From Paulownia fortunei (lineage: Eukaryota; Streptophyta; Magnoliopsida; Lamiales; Paulowniaceae), in NCBI GenBank assembly GCA_019321725.1, contig CM033110.1, positions 13,757,278 to 13,821,277 on the forward strand: a DNA stretch of 64,000 nucleotides. The letters run 5' to 3'. Below, one piece after another: positions 36,751 through 49,699 of this stretch. Each line of letters begins with the position of its first letter. The first letter of the stretch is position 1. Below the pieces are notes generated by a model. That model was not told where the DNA came from and made no database searches. It was given only the letters and a program-made list of their open reading frames with translations. The translations under genes and the position numbers were made by a program.

Positions 36751-38891
36751 TTGGCCTTAGACATTATTTCATCCAAGAGAACAACAGCTAATTCTTTGAA
36801 AAGAACCGGTTGTATTTTATCGAATATGAGTCTAAATCCACATTTTTTAGTGATGGATAGTGTAGGTTTGAGAATGATGTAGAACTTAAAATTTCTTATG
36901 CATTTATGAATCTGGACTGTGTCCCCAAATCAGGGCAATTCTTTATTTGAAGATGTAAGAATGAAATTGGTCAGATTGAGTAGTGTTTTCAAATTTATTC
37001 GGTTTGAGGGCATTTGATATAATTTCACATTCAACTTTTAAAAACAGAATGAACAATTTGCATTTTGATCTATTATTGGACTTTGTAGGATTGTTGGATC
37101 TCACTCTTAGGGTGGAATTATAATCCAATCTAAAATTCAAAATAGCATAGATCAGTTTATTGATAGAAAGTGAGCCAAATCATACAAAGTATCCATTGAA
37201 TCATGCTGGACTATTTTGTCAATCAAGATCAATTTATCAAAAGAAACGGGCCCTAGGGATATACTTTTTAGCATGGAAGGATACCATTTTGGTACTCTAG
37301 TGCGTGTTCTTCCAAACAAGCAAGAAGGCAAGGAAGGTTGTTAATGAAATCTGATCTTTTTTAGAAATAGATCCAGTCATCCGCAATCTTTCTAAACAGG
37401 AGACAGGAGCGGTTCAAGCCTATGCCTTTTTCATTGTAGGGAACAAAAATCTGGAGATAATTTTTTGAGAATGATAGACTCGAAAAATCTGCCCTACTGC
37501 TCAAGCAAAATATCTCCAAAGCCCATCATTATTGCAGCACCGTTAATTAATGACAAAAAGTTGATTATTGTCTCAGTCATGCATATATTCTCTCTCTGCA
37601 CAATTCCAGTAAATCCTATCACAATTTTACTCCCCCAAAAAAAGTAAATCCTATCTCATCAAGACAAATCTTTCACTAATATTTTCAATATTATTAGCTC
37701 ATCCTCAAAGCAATCATTGTTACAACAATTAAAATTAAAATCCTTGCACGGACAAGTGCAATATACTTTATTGATTCATAACTATTAAATAAAAAAAAGG
37801 TGACATAATTCAATATTTATGTGCTGATCAAATCCATTTTGGAAAAGTCCCAAAGAAAATTGCTTCCTATCTTACTATCTCTTCAAAGTGTTTTGCCACA
37901 ACCACCTTGGATTTACCTTTGCACTTTTGACATGATTCTCAATACTAATTTACTATTGGTGGATTATATAAAGTTTTCAACAAATATATTTTATTAGTAA
38001 AATCAATTTCGAAAGAACCAAAGAAAATTCCAACAGTTGTAATGCAGTTTTTGCAAAATGTCAATTATTTCCCCATCAAAACAACTTTTGAAAATGTAAA
38101 GTAATTTCTTATCAAAACGCAAATTATACATTGTTTTCAAACCGCATCAATAGTTTTTAAAACAAGAAATTTGAGAAATCCAGCAATTGCACCCCAAGAA
38201 AGCATTCAAGAAGAACTATTGAAATTAGGATTGGCAATACGCAGAATTTAAGACGAGACCCACCTCGAACTCATCAGTTTAAATTTTATTTATTAGATTC
38301 GTTTTATTTATTTAAATATATTAAAAATATATTTTTTTAAAAAATAACATACTAAATTTTTTAATATATATATATATTTAAAAAATATCCCATAAATATA
38401 TATTTCATAAATACATATATATTAAATTCAAAAAAAAAAAGAATTGAACAAAATTGGTGGAGACGGATTTAAAAAAAAAAATCCAAAAATCATCCAAATC
38501 ATTTATGATAATAAAACCCCGCACTAAAAGGCTGATTCCAAATGAATTCAGTTTTAAACCACCTCTAAGTGAAATTCAAATTCTTGAATCGTTGGATTAC
38601 AACACTTAGATCAACTTAGATCGAGTAGTGAAAATCACTACTTGACCGACAATGGATCAATATAGCGCTCGACCCAATATAAAATGATCACATAAGAACA
38701 AAATGGGTCAATTTATCAAATAAAATATCATCTGACATTTATACCAAATAAAAGAGTGTGGTCCAAAATTAAACATCGTGTCAACTAATTTCCCTATTGA
38801 AGTAACACACAACCCCCCATTCTCATTCATTTCTTCGCTTTTTCCAGTGTGAGCTCGGCGACCAGTACTACTATTACAATCATTCAAACAT
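36751..38891. other. Intergenic DNA, 3' side of the thaumatin-like gene
   Basis: No gene or recognisable element. AT-rich, with a very A/T-rich low-complexity patch at 38280-38520. The part nearest 38891 will include the 3' untranslated region of the thaumatin-like gene; no definite poly(A) signal was singled out. Confidence 0.55.
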
Positions 38892-40012
38892 TTAAGTATC
38901 AAACTGCAATGGTACTACCCTTGCAGCGAGATGTACAAGTGCCGTCATCAGTACCAATATCTGGACTGTGCCACCAAATGAGTGTGTTCTAGTTGACTCC
39001 CCAGTTGCCAATTTTGCCAACCATGACCCATCTGCCATTATCGCCTCCTGAACCGACCCAGACCCATCATCTGATCTCGATGATTTTTGGCTGCAAAAGA
39101 AAACAGTAAAGATTATCAGCGAGTGAAAACTGAAGCTGCATTTCCAAGTTTAAGACAATGTGCATTAAAGAGCTGTACCCTGGGAGGGAGGGACAAAAGG
39201 TGATGACATAATCAGCGGCGGTGCAGGTGAACGTACTGGTGGCGTCATCGTACGCGTAACTGTAAGACTTCGGGCACGCGTTCTTGAACATCTGCGAGTA
39301 CGTCGACGGCCTGCACGTCGACGGCGAGCCGTACTCTCCCTTGCAACAGTACTCCGGGGTGTTGAACGCGTCGCACGCACTGCGGCACGCGCCGCCGCCC
39401 TCGACTCTCAGCTCGGCGGGGCACCTCTGGTTCAGGTCCTCCACGCAGCCCGTGGACGCGCACTGACCCGATCCTCCACTCACGTCAACCGTCACGGGCA
39501 AGTTGTACCCGTCGACGAGGCTGACGTCGTAGAAGTCCATGGAGCCTGACCCGAGGGTGAACTCGGCCAGGGTGGCAGCGGTGGCCCCGGCGCCGTTGCA
39601 CTCCATTTGGCCTGAGCCGCAATCGCCGGTGGCGCAGGAGCCGTGACCTGACCCGTCGAAGGAGCATCCAGTTCTGCCCCAGAACCGACCCGACCACCCG
39701 GTTGGGGCTTGGAAGGCCCGAGAGCCACCTTTGGGTAGCTCGAACCCTGTGCTGTCGAGTCTTGGGCTGCCCAGAATTGCCGGCCAAATGGTCTGCGAAC
39801 ACTTGTTCACGAAGGTAAATGTTGCACCCGAAACTCCTGATCCAGAAGAATTAACATATGGTAACTACCCAGAAATTACGACAGTTCAATCCCAACTCCT
39901 TATACGTACATATATATACATATACATATAAATACACATACGAATAATATGTACCTTTGCCTTGGAAAAAGTGGAGCAGCAAAATGGTTAAAAGAATGGA
40001 GGACGGACCCAT
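38892..40012 (-). CDS. Thaumatin-like protein (PR-5 family), three exons
   Basis: Exons on the minus strand are 40012-39955, 39836-39179 and 39090-38892, all with GT/AG borders. Together they give 915 nt, a 304-residue protein. Residues 1-23 (MGPSSILLTILLLHFFQGKG...) are a signal peptide. Residues ~25-239 form the thaumatin domain with the usual 16 cysteines (expected eight disulfides). The family signature GHGSCATGDCGSGQMEC is at 83-99, and the acidic-cleft residues are present (Glu in LAEF, Asp in DFYD and in ACDAF). Residues 240-304 are an extension: a Ser/Asp/Gly-rich linker, then a hydrophobic tail (TVQILVLMTALVHLAARVV) that fits a GPI-anchor signal or membrane segment, as in some larger plant TLPs. 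The product is secreted or cell-surface. Family roles include defence, stress and glucan binding; this member's role is unknown. Exon 2 is far more GC-rich than its surroundings. It appears intact. Confidence 0.93.
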
Positions 40013-40295
40013 GAATGAATGATTGACCTTCTGCTCCTCGAACAATGAGTAATTTTGTATGTATCTTTGTATCAAGCAATAATAATGGCAGCTAATACTG
40101 AGGGAAACTGGGTATTTTGTATTTTATAGGAGGAATTAATCAAGAATTGGGGAGGCGGCAGGCGGCGGCTGAGCGCTTGGATTTCGGCGGCTGAGCTATA
40201 GAAGAAGAATGTGTGCAGTGCAGAGAAAGTAATGAATGGAGAGGAGTGAGTGGGGGACTGGGGAGGGAATCTTTACTATATCTGCTATCTGCTCC

Positions 40296-40305
40296 TATTT
40301 ATATA
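40296..40305 (-). promoter_or_regulatory. Probable TATA box of the thaumatin-like gene
   Basis: The minus strand reads TATATAAATA about 285 bp upstream of the start codon. Transcription would start near 40265, leaving a 5' untranslated region of ~250 bp with GA-rich and CTCC-type tracts (40140-40265). Confidence 0.6.
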
Positions 40306-40319
40306 CACTAGCTTCATTT

Positions 40320-41480
40320 CATTAATGTTGTTAATCACTCAAATTTGATTTATTTTTTAAAGATAAATAGTAAACAATTCAAAAAAAATCTATTCAAAAT
40401 CTATTTAATAATGTTAAATTAAATAACAAATATTACGATCTTTTTATTACATAAAAATATCAATACTGATAATTTAGTATGATCATATCGTAATGAATGT
40501 TGGGACAGAAGTATAAACAAAAATACAATTCTTTTTTACACATTAGAATTGCCATTTGGTTACATTATGGAGTCAAAAAATTCTAATTGCCATATTTATT
40601 TCATCAAATTCTTTTAACAACTTTGATGTTAAAATTTTAGATATAATATTGATTATAGTTATTTCTTATTACTGAAATCTTTTTAAAATGATCAAACTTT
40701 TTATTCAATATTGTAATCACGAAAATAATGAAGTTCACTGATTAAAATTATCAACGGAACATCCAGTTCTAAAGTGCAATCGTACTGCTTAATACACAAC
40801 AAAGAGGTTATCTTTTATTTTTATATGGAAAATATTTGGTATTTTTGGTTTAATTTAAAATATTTTTTGTTTTGAACTTCTTAAAAATGCCAAAATGTGT
40901 TTGTTTTGGTTAATTAGTATACAATTTTAACTTAATTCCAAAGTATGTGCTCTATTTTCAAAAGCTTTTATCATATTTTTTAAAAAAATGTGGCTCCAGT
41001 CCGAGAAAAATTGCAGTTTATTAATACTTTGAAAAGGTAAATTAACAAAATATAGTATTTAAATAATTTTTTTGACATATTTTACTACTTGTTATATATA
41101 ATCAAGATGCACCTTTGTATTTTGGGTTAAAAAAAGTGAGAAAAATCTAACTTCATAGATGACGCATTTGGGCCTATTTTCTTACATAAGATGCGGAAAA
41201 CGTGGCAGCAATTGCATTTTGCAATATGTATGTCGCGGTTGACAAATGTCCCACATGCAATAACAACAATGTTTACTTATACAAATCATCTCAATTTTGC
41301 AAAGCAAAAGTTTTTTTTCAACAAAACAAAAAAGAAATTTTTTTAGAAAGCTAATTAATTCATGATTTTAGCGAATAATTTATTCACATTAAAATGTTGT
41401 CATTGCAGCTAATATTAACAAATGTTACATATTTTTTGCTTTTGATGCGGCTTTAATTAAGTTTTTGTATTTAAATCACA
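40320..41480. other. AT-rich intergenic DNA
   Basis: Upstream flank of the thaumatin-like gene. Nothing beyond low-complexity A/T sequence is evident. Confidence 0.55.
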
Positions 41481-43196
41481 TTCTAAATATTTGAGTTTAA
41501 TACTTTCTGGATAAATTCGAATTGACCTAGAAAAATCCAAATTGATTTAGATAGATCCAAGCTGACCTAGATAGATTCGAATTGATGAACTTAGTTCGAG
41601 TCCAAAAGAAATAAAGTCCTACCTTATTTATGTTAGGTTCTAAATAAAGAAAGAGAATCTCACATTATTTAGATTCCTCAATTCACATAATTATTGATGA
41701 AAATTATCCAATAAAGTAATAGAATCTTTTTTTTTCGCAATTACATTCTTATTTACATGTTATATATATATATATATATATATATATAACTCTAATTGAT
41801 CATAAGGTACATTTTTTTTATTAGATACATGCTTTGATTGAGTGGTTGATTAATTCGCTTCGAACACTTACTAATTAAGCATCGAAGAGTTTTCGATGGG
41901 CAATCCCTAATGGTTTGCAGGTCAATCCAGGTATGATTCATAGATCAAAATATTAGATTCAAGGTTCTTGATTCGTGCTGAAAATTGAGCACATTAAGTG
42001 GGCGCCATCTGTGGGAATTTTGAGTGGAGACGTGAGTTTTAATTTATTGGGTTTGAGTTTTTGGGGAATTTTCAAGGATTTTCTAGGGATTTTCATGGAA
42101 GTTTTTCATGGAAAACAGAGATATGCCAAGAGATTTAAACAAGGAGATGGAAGAACACGCTGATCATAAGTGGGATCTGGATAAAGAGAGTATGGATGAG
42201 GAGAAGCAACCACCAGTTACTCTGGGCACTGTTCCACATCTGACGCAAGTTCAAAGACGAGGAAACATGGATGGTTTGGCCTCCAACACCCCTGTAATTC
42301 TCACCCTGGAGCAATTGTAAGGTGTGATTGCTGCTGTAGTAGGTGCAACATTAAAGCAGAAAGAGGTTGCACAACCTCCTCTCTCACCTCAATGAGGAGA
42401 AGGTACAACGATTAAAAAGAAGGACAAACCAGTGCTAGTGGTGGATATGCAAGAGGAAGAAAATTATACTTCTATTGGCTTGGGAAAAAACATTAGAAAG
42501 GCTAAGTTTAATGCCGATCCGGACATGTCACAGAAGGTGGATAACCTTCATCAGGAGTTGAGGGAGATCAAGAAGAAGGTGTCAGGGAAGATGGTTGTTC
42601 AAAGAAATGGAGTTTTTTTTTTCTGAATAGGTCATGGTAGATGAGCCATCCCCTAGCTTCAGGCCGTTTAATATTAAGTATGATGGGACTGCAAACCCAT
42701 GGGACTATGTCTGCAAGTTTGAGAATTCAGCTCTTCTTCACTGGTATTCTGACAGAATGAAGTGCACATTATTTCTAATCACGCTGACTAAGTCAGCTCA
42801 ACAATGGTTCAACCAACTTCCACCTAATTCTATCCACGCAATTGAGGAATTTAGTTCAGCATTCTTCCATCAATTCGCTAGCTCAATAAGATATCAAAAG
42901 ATAGTTTTGACCTTATTCAACCTTAAGCAGAAAGAGAGGAGTTACATAAGGAGGTTCATCCTAGCTGCTTTGGAGGTCCACTTAGACACACAAAATGTGT
43001 TAGCTAATGCCCTAGCTCAAGGCCTCCAAGATGGTGAGTTTTTCAAATTGCTAGCTAAGGAGCTACTCTAAATTTTGATGACCTACTAGCTTAGGCCAAG
43101 AGACATATTAATATGGAGGAAGCTCAAAAGGCAAAAATAGCAAATATTAAGGAGAAATGTAAGGACAAAAAAGAGGAAAATACTTCTAAAGAATAT
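41481..43196 (+). mobile_element. Ty3/gypsy (Tat-like) element 5' end, cut by the assembly gap
   Basis: LTR-like sequence (left border uncertain, roughly 41480) ends near 41990 with the AAGCATCGAAGAG...TTTGCAGGTC arrangement common in Tat-group U5 regions. It is followed at 41999 by TGGGCGCCATCTGTGGGAA, a typical primer-binding region of these elements. Gag follows at 42108-43071 and continues towards the gap. The LTR holds a (TA)n run at 41761-41788. Everything downstream of gag is missing: sequence after the gap does not resemble a gypsy pol. Confidence 0.75.
42108..43071 (+). pseudogene. Gypsy gag polyprotein (retrotransposon gag domain), interrupted
   Basis: Three consecutive pieces are visible: 42108-42320 (begins MENRDMPRDLNKEMEEH), 42432-42626 (with an EELREIKKK-like coiled segment) and 42634-43071. 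The last carries the core retrotransposon gag (capsid) domain: RPFNIKYDGTANPWDYVCKF, then SAQQWFNQLPPNSI, FHQFASS and LNAL-type YIRRFI segments. Stops at 42318-42320, near 42392 and near 42624, and after 43071, break the frame. Gag normally continues into a zinc knuckle, which would lie in or beyond the gap. Confidence 0.8.
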
Positions 43197-43296
43197 NNNN
43201 NNNNNNNNNNNNNNNNNNNNNNNNNNNNNNNNNNNNNNNNNNNNNNNNNNNNNNNNNNNNNNNNNNNNNNNNNNNNNNNNNNNNNNNNNNNNNNNN
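43197..43296. other. Assembly gap (100 N)
   Basis: Exactly 100 undetermined bases, the conventional size for a gap of unknown length. Real missing sequence may be much longer, for example the rest of the gypsy element. Any frame spanning it is meaningless. Confidence 0.99.
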
Positions 43297-44712
43297 GATA
43301 AATTTGGGAGAGATGGAGAATATAATATTCTTAAATTCATAATTTTACTAGTTAAATAAATATGCAATGAAATAAAAGTTTAATTAATTTAAAATATAAC
43401 ATTCTTTAGAAAAATAAAAAAGTTTAAATCTTTCCTTGTGCATTCATATGTTCATTTTACATTGCCTTTCATATTTGAATTAATTCTGTAAATTATTCTT
43501 TAATATGAGCTTTTGATATCGCATTAAATTATTATTGAGTTATAATTGAAATCCAATAAGAGCCATTAAAGTTCTATATCTAATGAGAATAACATCAGTT
43601 TGAAAGTAGGACACCTAAATTTGTCCTATTTAATTATTTATAATCTTGTATTCTAGTTCAATTAGTTACTAATTTTGTTAACATCTACAACAAACGAAGA
43701 TAATAACATAGGTCTAAACATGCCTGAAAAACAACACAAATCACAGTTTACAAATATGTAGATGTAAGATTGTTAAACAATATTGTTATGGTATAATTTG
43801 GTTAGATTAGAGATTCTAGGAGCAAATTCAAGGCAATACTAAACATGACAGATAAAAATTTTAATCGTCATTTTGAAATAAAAGGAATAAGTCCACTCTC
43901 CACTTGAGCACATACTTTAGTAGTATATATATAAAAGATGATCTAAGAAGTATTATTTAACACAAATTATAGTCTAAAATAGTTGACAATCAAAATTAGG
44001 TTTTGAAAAGTTAAAACTCAATAGTGAAAAATAAAACTGCAGAAACCGCCTTAAAAAACACTAAGTGAACGTCGAGTTGAGCCAAAAAAATTACAAAATC
44101 TATCCAACCCGAACCATGAACACCTGTATTTAGGAGAACTAATATCTAAATTACAACACTAATTTATGCACAAATTTATAAATACCCTCTATCAATGTCT
44201 CGTCTATATAATTTTATCAATCCCCTTCTAAATGATTCAAAAACAATTTAAGTAACAAATTCTCAACTTTGCATATTTTTCTAGTGTAACAAATATTTGA
44301 TTGTTTCATATTCATCTATCTAAATAATATTCTTCTCTGAATAAGCTTTGTGATTTGACAAAATCTCCAACTCAATGATCCACTCATCACACATTGATAA
44401 AAAAAGTCATGCCAATACTATAATAACCATGAGTTTTCAGCATAAAATATTTTAATTTGCAAATGTTGCAGTCTAGACATTTCCAAGTTAGATATAACAT
44501 TCTTTAAATATTGAAATATCTCTATCAAGATTCTTTTCATTCTAACCAATGAGTGTTCCAATATTTAGGTGCAAATATCTTGGGTAATAAGCTTCCAAAC
44601 TTTTGAATTAGGAAAGAGCCGCTTATTAATCTCGGTTCTTATTACCTGCTGATTTTTCATGTTTTTGAGAAGACTAAAATTAAGAAAAAAAAAAAATTTG
44701 TAAGAAATTTAG
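43297..44712. other. AT-rich DNA without a recognisable gene
   Basis: No coding frame, transposon end or long repeat recognised right of the gap. Confidence 0.55.
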
Positions 44713-46293
44713 TATTTTCAAAGGTTAAATTCACTTTACCCCATTGTACTAAGGAATTGATATCAACTACTCCTCCCCATACGAATAAAGCTTTCATTAA
44801 CCCCCTTGGTATTAAAAAATACAGCTAAATTGACCAAAATGACCTTGAGTTTTAGAATAAGAATAAATTCATTTTACCCTCTACTATAGTTTATATAACA
44901 TTTTGTTCCTCCATAATCAAAATACCAACCAATGTGGCCCTAAATTTTAATCAACATGAAGAAACTAATTGAATGAAGTATTTGCTTTACAAAAGTTAAA
45001 ATAAACACAAAGTATTAGTAAAATGTCATGTTCATAAATTAAAATAAACTTAATTTCTATATTAAAAATAGATAGATAAAAAAAATTTAAAAACTGGTAT
45101 CTTGAAGAAGAGGAAACATTCAAGAAATGAATTCTTAACGGGTAATCAAATATGTCAATAAATTTGAATCCAAATTTTATTCAACATGTAAAAAGCAATT
45201 AAAAAAGTATAATTTGTGTTTTACATAAGTTAAATAAACACAATATATAAGGAAAATCATGCAAAAGAACTTTTTTTTTTAAATCCAAATAAATATAAAC
45301 AAACAAAATTTTAAATGATGATGTATGAGAGAAACAAAAAAAATAGTCAAGAAATGGATACTGAATAAAGCAACCTCTCTACAATCAAATAAAAAGACTA
45401 ATTTGACCTCAAATTTAATTCAACATGAAAAAACTAATTGACAAAGTGTCCTTTTTACTTAACATTAATTTCCAAACAGAAAAAATACTTCTATAATATC
45501 ATAATAACAAATTAGAAAAACATAAACAAACAATATTATAAATGATGAAGTCTTGAATAAATGAAATATTCAAGAAATAAATTTTTAAGAAATAAAAACC
45601 CCTCTACAGTCAAATAAATACACCACTATTTTGACTCCAAATTTTATTCAATAGGAAGAAGCCTATTGAATAAGGTATCATTTTTTTCTTAATATACACA
45701 TGATATTAGCAAAATACCATACTAATATATTAGAATGAAACATTACTTTTATATATATGAGCATAAACTATTTCTTAATTTTATATAATTATTATAAGAA
45801 TATTATATTTACATTTTAGTATATATGTAACATGCATATATTTTATATATGTTTATAAATATACATCACAAAAATATATACATAATAAATGAAAAATATA
45901 TGTGCAATATTTTAACAAGTTGAATTCAATCTAAAAATTAAAATCCTAGACTTGCTCCAATACCCATTTGTCGATTTTTTGTATTTTTTATAAAAAAATA
46001 TATATTGTTTAACACCGATTAAATTAATAACAGACCCATTTATGCATAACATATTGAATATAGTTTTATTTTAAAAAAAACTCTACTAAAGGGTAATTTG
46101 GTCCTTAGAACTATCTTGTTTTGTTCCTATCATTCATTTCTAATTACCAATCATGAAATTGAAATCAAGCAAGAAATAAGGATTTGATTCCTTTCTCATC
46201 CCTTATACATATTGAGGTTTTATTTGTAAGGGAGATAATTGATGGCAATCCCTTGGTACAAGGGGGTAAAGTGATTTTAACTCTAATTTCAAA
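44713..46293. mobile_element. Non-autonomous Mutator-like element with TIRs
   Basis: The element is 44723-46283 (~1.56 kb). Its ends are inverted repeats of ~70 bp: left GGTTAAATTCACTTTACCCC at 44723, and right, on the minus strand, GAGTTAAAATCACTTTACCC, with the match continuing through TTGTAC(T/C)AAGG and (A/G)AATAAA. It is flanked by TATTTTCAAA (44713-44722) and TAATTTCAAA (46284-46293), a 9-10 bp target duplication with one mismatch, the size expected for Mutator-like elements. The interior is non-coding and made largely of degenerate ~230-bp tandem units. No transposase is present. Confidence 0.75.
44877..45780. repeat. Degenerate ~230-bp tandem repeat inside the Mutator-like element
   Basis: Four imperfect units share the order ACC(C)CTCTAC..., an AAATTTTA(T)TTCAACATG(A/T)A core (near 44945, 45172, 45412, 45638), an AAACACAA/ATAAAC segment and a GAA-rich 'TTCAAGAAAT' segment. 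Spacing is about 226-240 bp. Confidence 0.65.
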
Positions 46294-48637
46294 TAGTCCA
46301 TACAAATGTAGTTATGTATACACTTATGGTCTTCTATTAAATTAATAGCACATGCAAATTCAAGTTTTAAAATGTTAAATTGTCTTATGAAATTGTTTGA
46401 GATTCTTTTAAATATTCTTGCACTGACTTAATTATCAGGGCACTTCTATATGTTACCATCAGGAAACTAATACATAGACACATTAATCGCACAAAAAATT
46501 CTCTTGGGCCTTCATCGATTGCTTTACTAAAATGCGTGTGAACTAACATTCTTTCCTTGTGAAAACTCAATTTCCCAAAAACGAAAAACACCAAAAATTC
46601 ATATTGTTTTTTGGATAGGCTGAGACAACACAGTGAAATATGTATCCATACTTGAATATGAACACAAAAATGCACCTCTCAATTTCGATCTTATTGTACA
46701 TGTTTAATCTATGTTTAGAGCTATTAAGTTTTCCTACATGTTAAAAAACTCATTAAATAAATTGTATAAACGGCATGATTGAGAACAAAAGCTTAGAAGG
46801 TCTTCTCTTAAAATAAAACAGTCCATAATGAGAAAATGATGAATATTGAATATACACATGACAAGTTATTGCAGGACCAAAAATTGAAGTCATCAGAGAT
46901 ATGCATAAAACAATGCATGTACCTTGAAAACTACACATTGAAGAAAGGCAACTGGTACGCACATAACTAAGCATTCGAAATTGAGGTCTCTGTATCCTGT
47001 AACTTTTCCAACATAAATGACATATGAGTAATATAGTAATGAGTGAAAGAAACATTGTAAAACTGGGTCTCGAGTTACATACCTCCATAGAATTCTACTA
47101 AGAATTTTTGGAAAACAATGAGGTGCTTTTCCTGGACATTTCTTATATACATATGATTTGAGTTTGATACAATTTCCATTACCCGATCATCCAATACACA
47201 TTGAATCATCCCAAGGAGCAGTGCTAAGGCCACTCACTTCATAGCCTGCCAATTAAAATATGCAAATCAATTCTTAAGTCATGCAGGCATGCTTATTTTA
47301 GACCCTAATAACATGGATGATGCTAAGAGTCCAGAATCCAATGACCAGCACAAAAGCCTGTAGGCATTGTCAAATTTTCCGAGTAATGAACAGACCATCA
47401 GCTTTCATCTTTTCTAATTCAAAGTTCCTACTTCTGCTGATGTACCAAGAAAAAGAAAAGAAAGAAAGAACCCACTGCGGGAGGAAGAGAACACCAAAGC
47501 AACAGTACATGTATCATATAACTTCAACAAAACTAACTTACAAATTATGCTTTTCTCAGAGATGTTGAAATATGCAGACTCTGAATGAGACCAGAAACGG
47601 GCAGTGGATATCCATGGGCACTGGGGTGTTCAGCTTTTTGATCCTTGTTTCACCTTTTCTTCCCACAGCCTTCTGCCTTCCTTGAAGCACAACCCTGAGA
47701 AGCACTATTCTTCCTTCTAATTTGATATTCTACAAACACTTCTTCTATATCCTTTGTTATGTAGTTGCCTCCTCCACAACTTGAGCAGCAATAATAACAT
47801 TGTTTAACAAAGAGGGATGGCCCCGTCTTCCATAATGATTCCTAGGTATCTGCCTCTTCCAACTGTAATTCATATCAGATTAATGGAAAATGAAGAAGAA
47901 ATATCAGAAAAATATCCAGAAGTGCAGCAGATTGATGGAATCTTCGCTTTTTTTAACAACATTGGCCACTGAATGCCAGCTCTGCTAGTTACGAGTCCAG
48001 AACAATTCCCCAGTCTGCAAAAGAGAGAAATGTCATAATGGAATCCTACACAACTTGGAATGGATGTAAAAGTTTTGCAAAGTGAAAACTAAAAGCATTG
48101 CGTCTGAAGTATATGAAACACAGAAGCAACATTATATGATAATTGCACGAAACCGCTGCATATGCAATTAAATCATTAGCCAAGAATCATGTGTCACATA
48201 ATCATATTATCTTCTTATAACTAATAACTCTCATTTCACTAGAGCTCCAAAGGGAGACACCAAAAAGGAATTGTAATATATATGGCTCACGAGTTAAATT
48301 CTAAATTCAACCATGTAAAAGGCTTGAATATAATGCATTGTCATTGTATACGGGATGAATTACTTGTCCAAAATTGGGATGGTGTATTACGATTAGGTCC
48401 CTTCTTGTTGTTTAACTTGTACATGGGGAAAAAACAAACAAACAAGCAAACAAACAGTGGAATTGTTTTAGGCTGATATTAAACTAAAGATGAACAGATA
48501 TAATTTGTAAATCGAGCCAATGGTTTTGCATTAAACACAAGTATAGGGTAGACCATGACTTCAGCAGACCATCTATATGCCTAAATGAACCAAAGATGAC
48601 CAAGTGCTGAATTATAGCAACCAAAAGATTCCACTGA
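46294..48637. other. Unresolved region; possible decayed exons on the minus strand
   Basis: This lies downstream (minus strand) of duplication copy B and is not shared with copy A. Fragments look exon-like, for example a CTTTTGCAG acceptor near 48015 followed by short open frames, a lysine-rich stretch near 47650-47750 and SKAIDEGPREFFVRL near 46500. However, frames are short, stops are frequent and no family is recognised. It could hold the lost 3' exons of the gene whose first exon is at 51934-52062. I do not call genes here. Confidence 0.35.
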
Positions 48638-48782
48638 GCCCAACCAACTTGCCAGCAATGGAAGTACTCAAACCAACGTGATCCGCTTTTAGAGTTGTAT
48701 GTATTGCATCTTGATCTTTTACAGACATAAACTAAAAATGATGAGAACATGATTCATTTCAGCATCCTATCTTGCAGTGGAT

Positions 48783-49699
48783 GTATCATCATTCAGATGG
48801 TTACAGACAAGAATGCTTCCTTCACATGCATTCGATAATCACATAATCAAGATTCACTTCAAAGAAAAATTAGAATGATGAAATTTGGTAGCATTTGTCG
48901 GCATGGTACTTACGCTCATTGACTGAGAGTTGCTCTCAACCATATATAATCCAGTGCCAATAACTTCAACAAAAATCCCAGCTCCATCAGGAGAAATGGT
49001 CCATATATGTGTATGAATCCAGAAAATATAACATGCAGTAAGAATGGTGATCTCATTAGGTACTTTCTTATTATATTCCTTAATTCTTCTCTTGTCAGTG
49101 TTTCCTTTTGTTACTTCTTTCCTTTAGATGACATGGAGAAAGAAAAACTAAGGAAATACGTGTGAAGGATGTGTAGAAATCAAAATTGTTCTACCACAAA
49201 AAGAAAATGAAACACAGTACATGAATTTTACAGCACATGTGACATCAACATTGCCCTCACTCTTAATACCATTTATTTTCAGTTCTCACGCATCTACACC
49301 TCCCAATGGCAATAACCTATTCCGGAAAACTAGTGATGGTTAAACAAGAGGAAAATAATTTATAATAATGTAAATTTTACCTTGTGAAGTGAAAATTAAT
49401 CACTTCTTTTTTAGAATAACATCTACTTGTAATTGAGATTATTTTGCAGCCTTATCTGAATATTTTTTACCCTGACTGACTGTACACTAAATAGAAAGAT
49501 GGTACAGAATGAATTTAAACAGAAGCCAGAAATATATAAAAGAAGATGACTGTCCTACACCAAAGGACGATTATGACAATTTAGATAGATAAAATCAGCA
49601 ATATATCCACATATTAGCATGCCCACAACTGAATCATATTCAAGTAAATTCCAAACATGTGACAGAATATTTCATCGCATTCAAGGTATAGCATCTTTC
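48783..49699. repeat. 917-bp block apparently identical to 17292-18208
   Basis: Partner of the block in copy A. No difference was found by eye and the lengths are equal. The candidate exon (about 48914-49001, minus) lies within it. Confidence 0.75.

Noticed and set aside
39165..39802. Arg/Pro-rich frames on the minus strand and short plus-strand frames
   Set aside because: Alternative-frame shadows of the GC-rich second exon of the thaumatin-like gene.
47641..47760. Lys-rich segment resembling the basic region before a VEL PHD finger
   Set aside because: The similarity is short, interrupted by a stop, and no PHD motif follows on either side.
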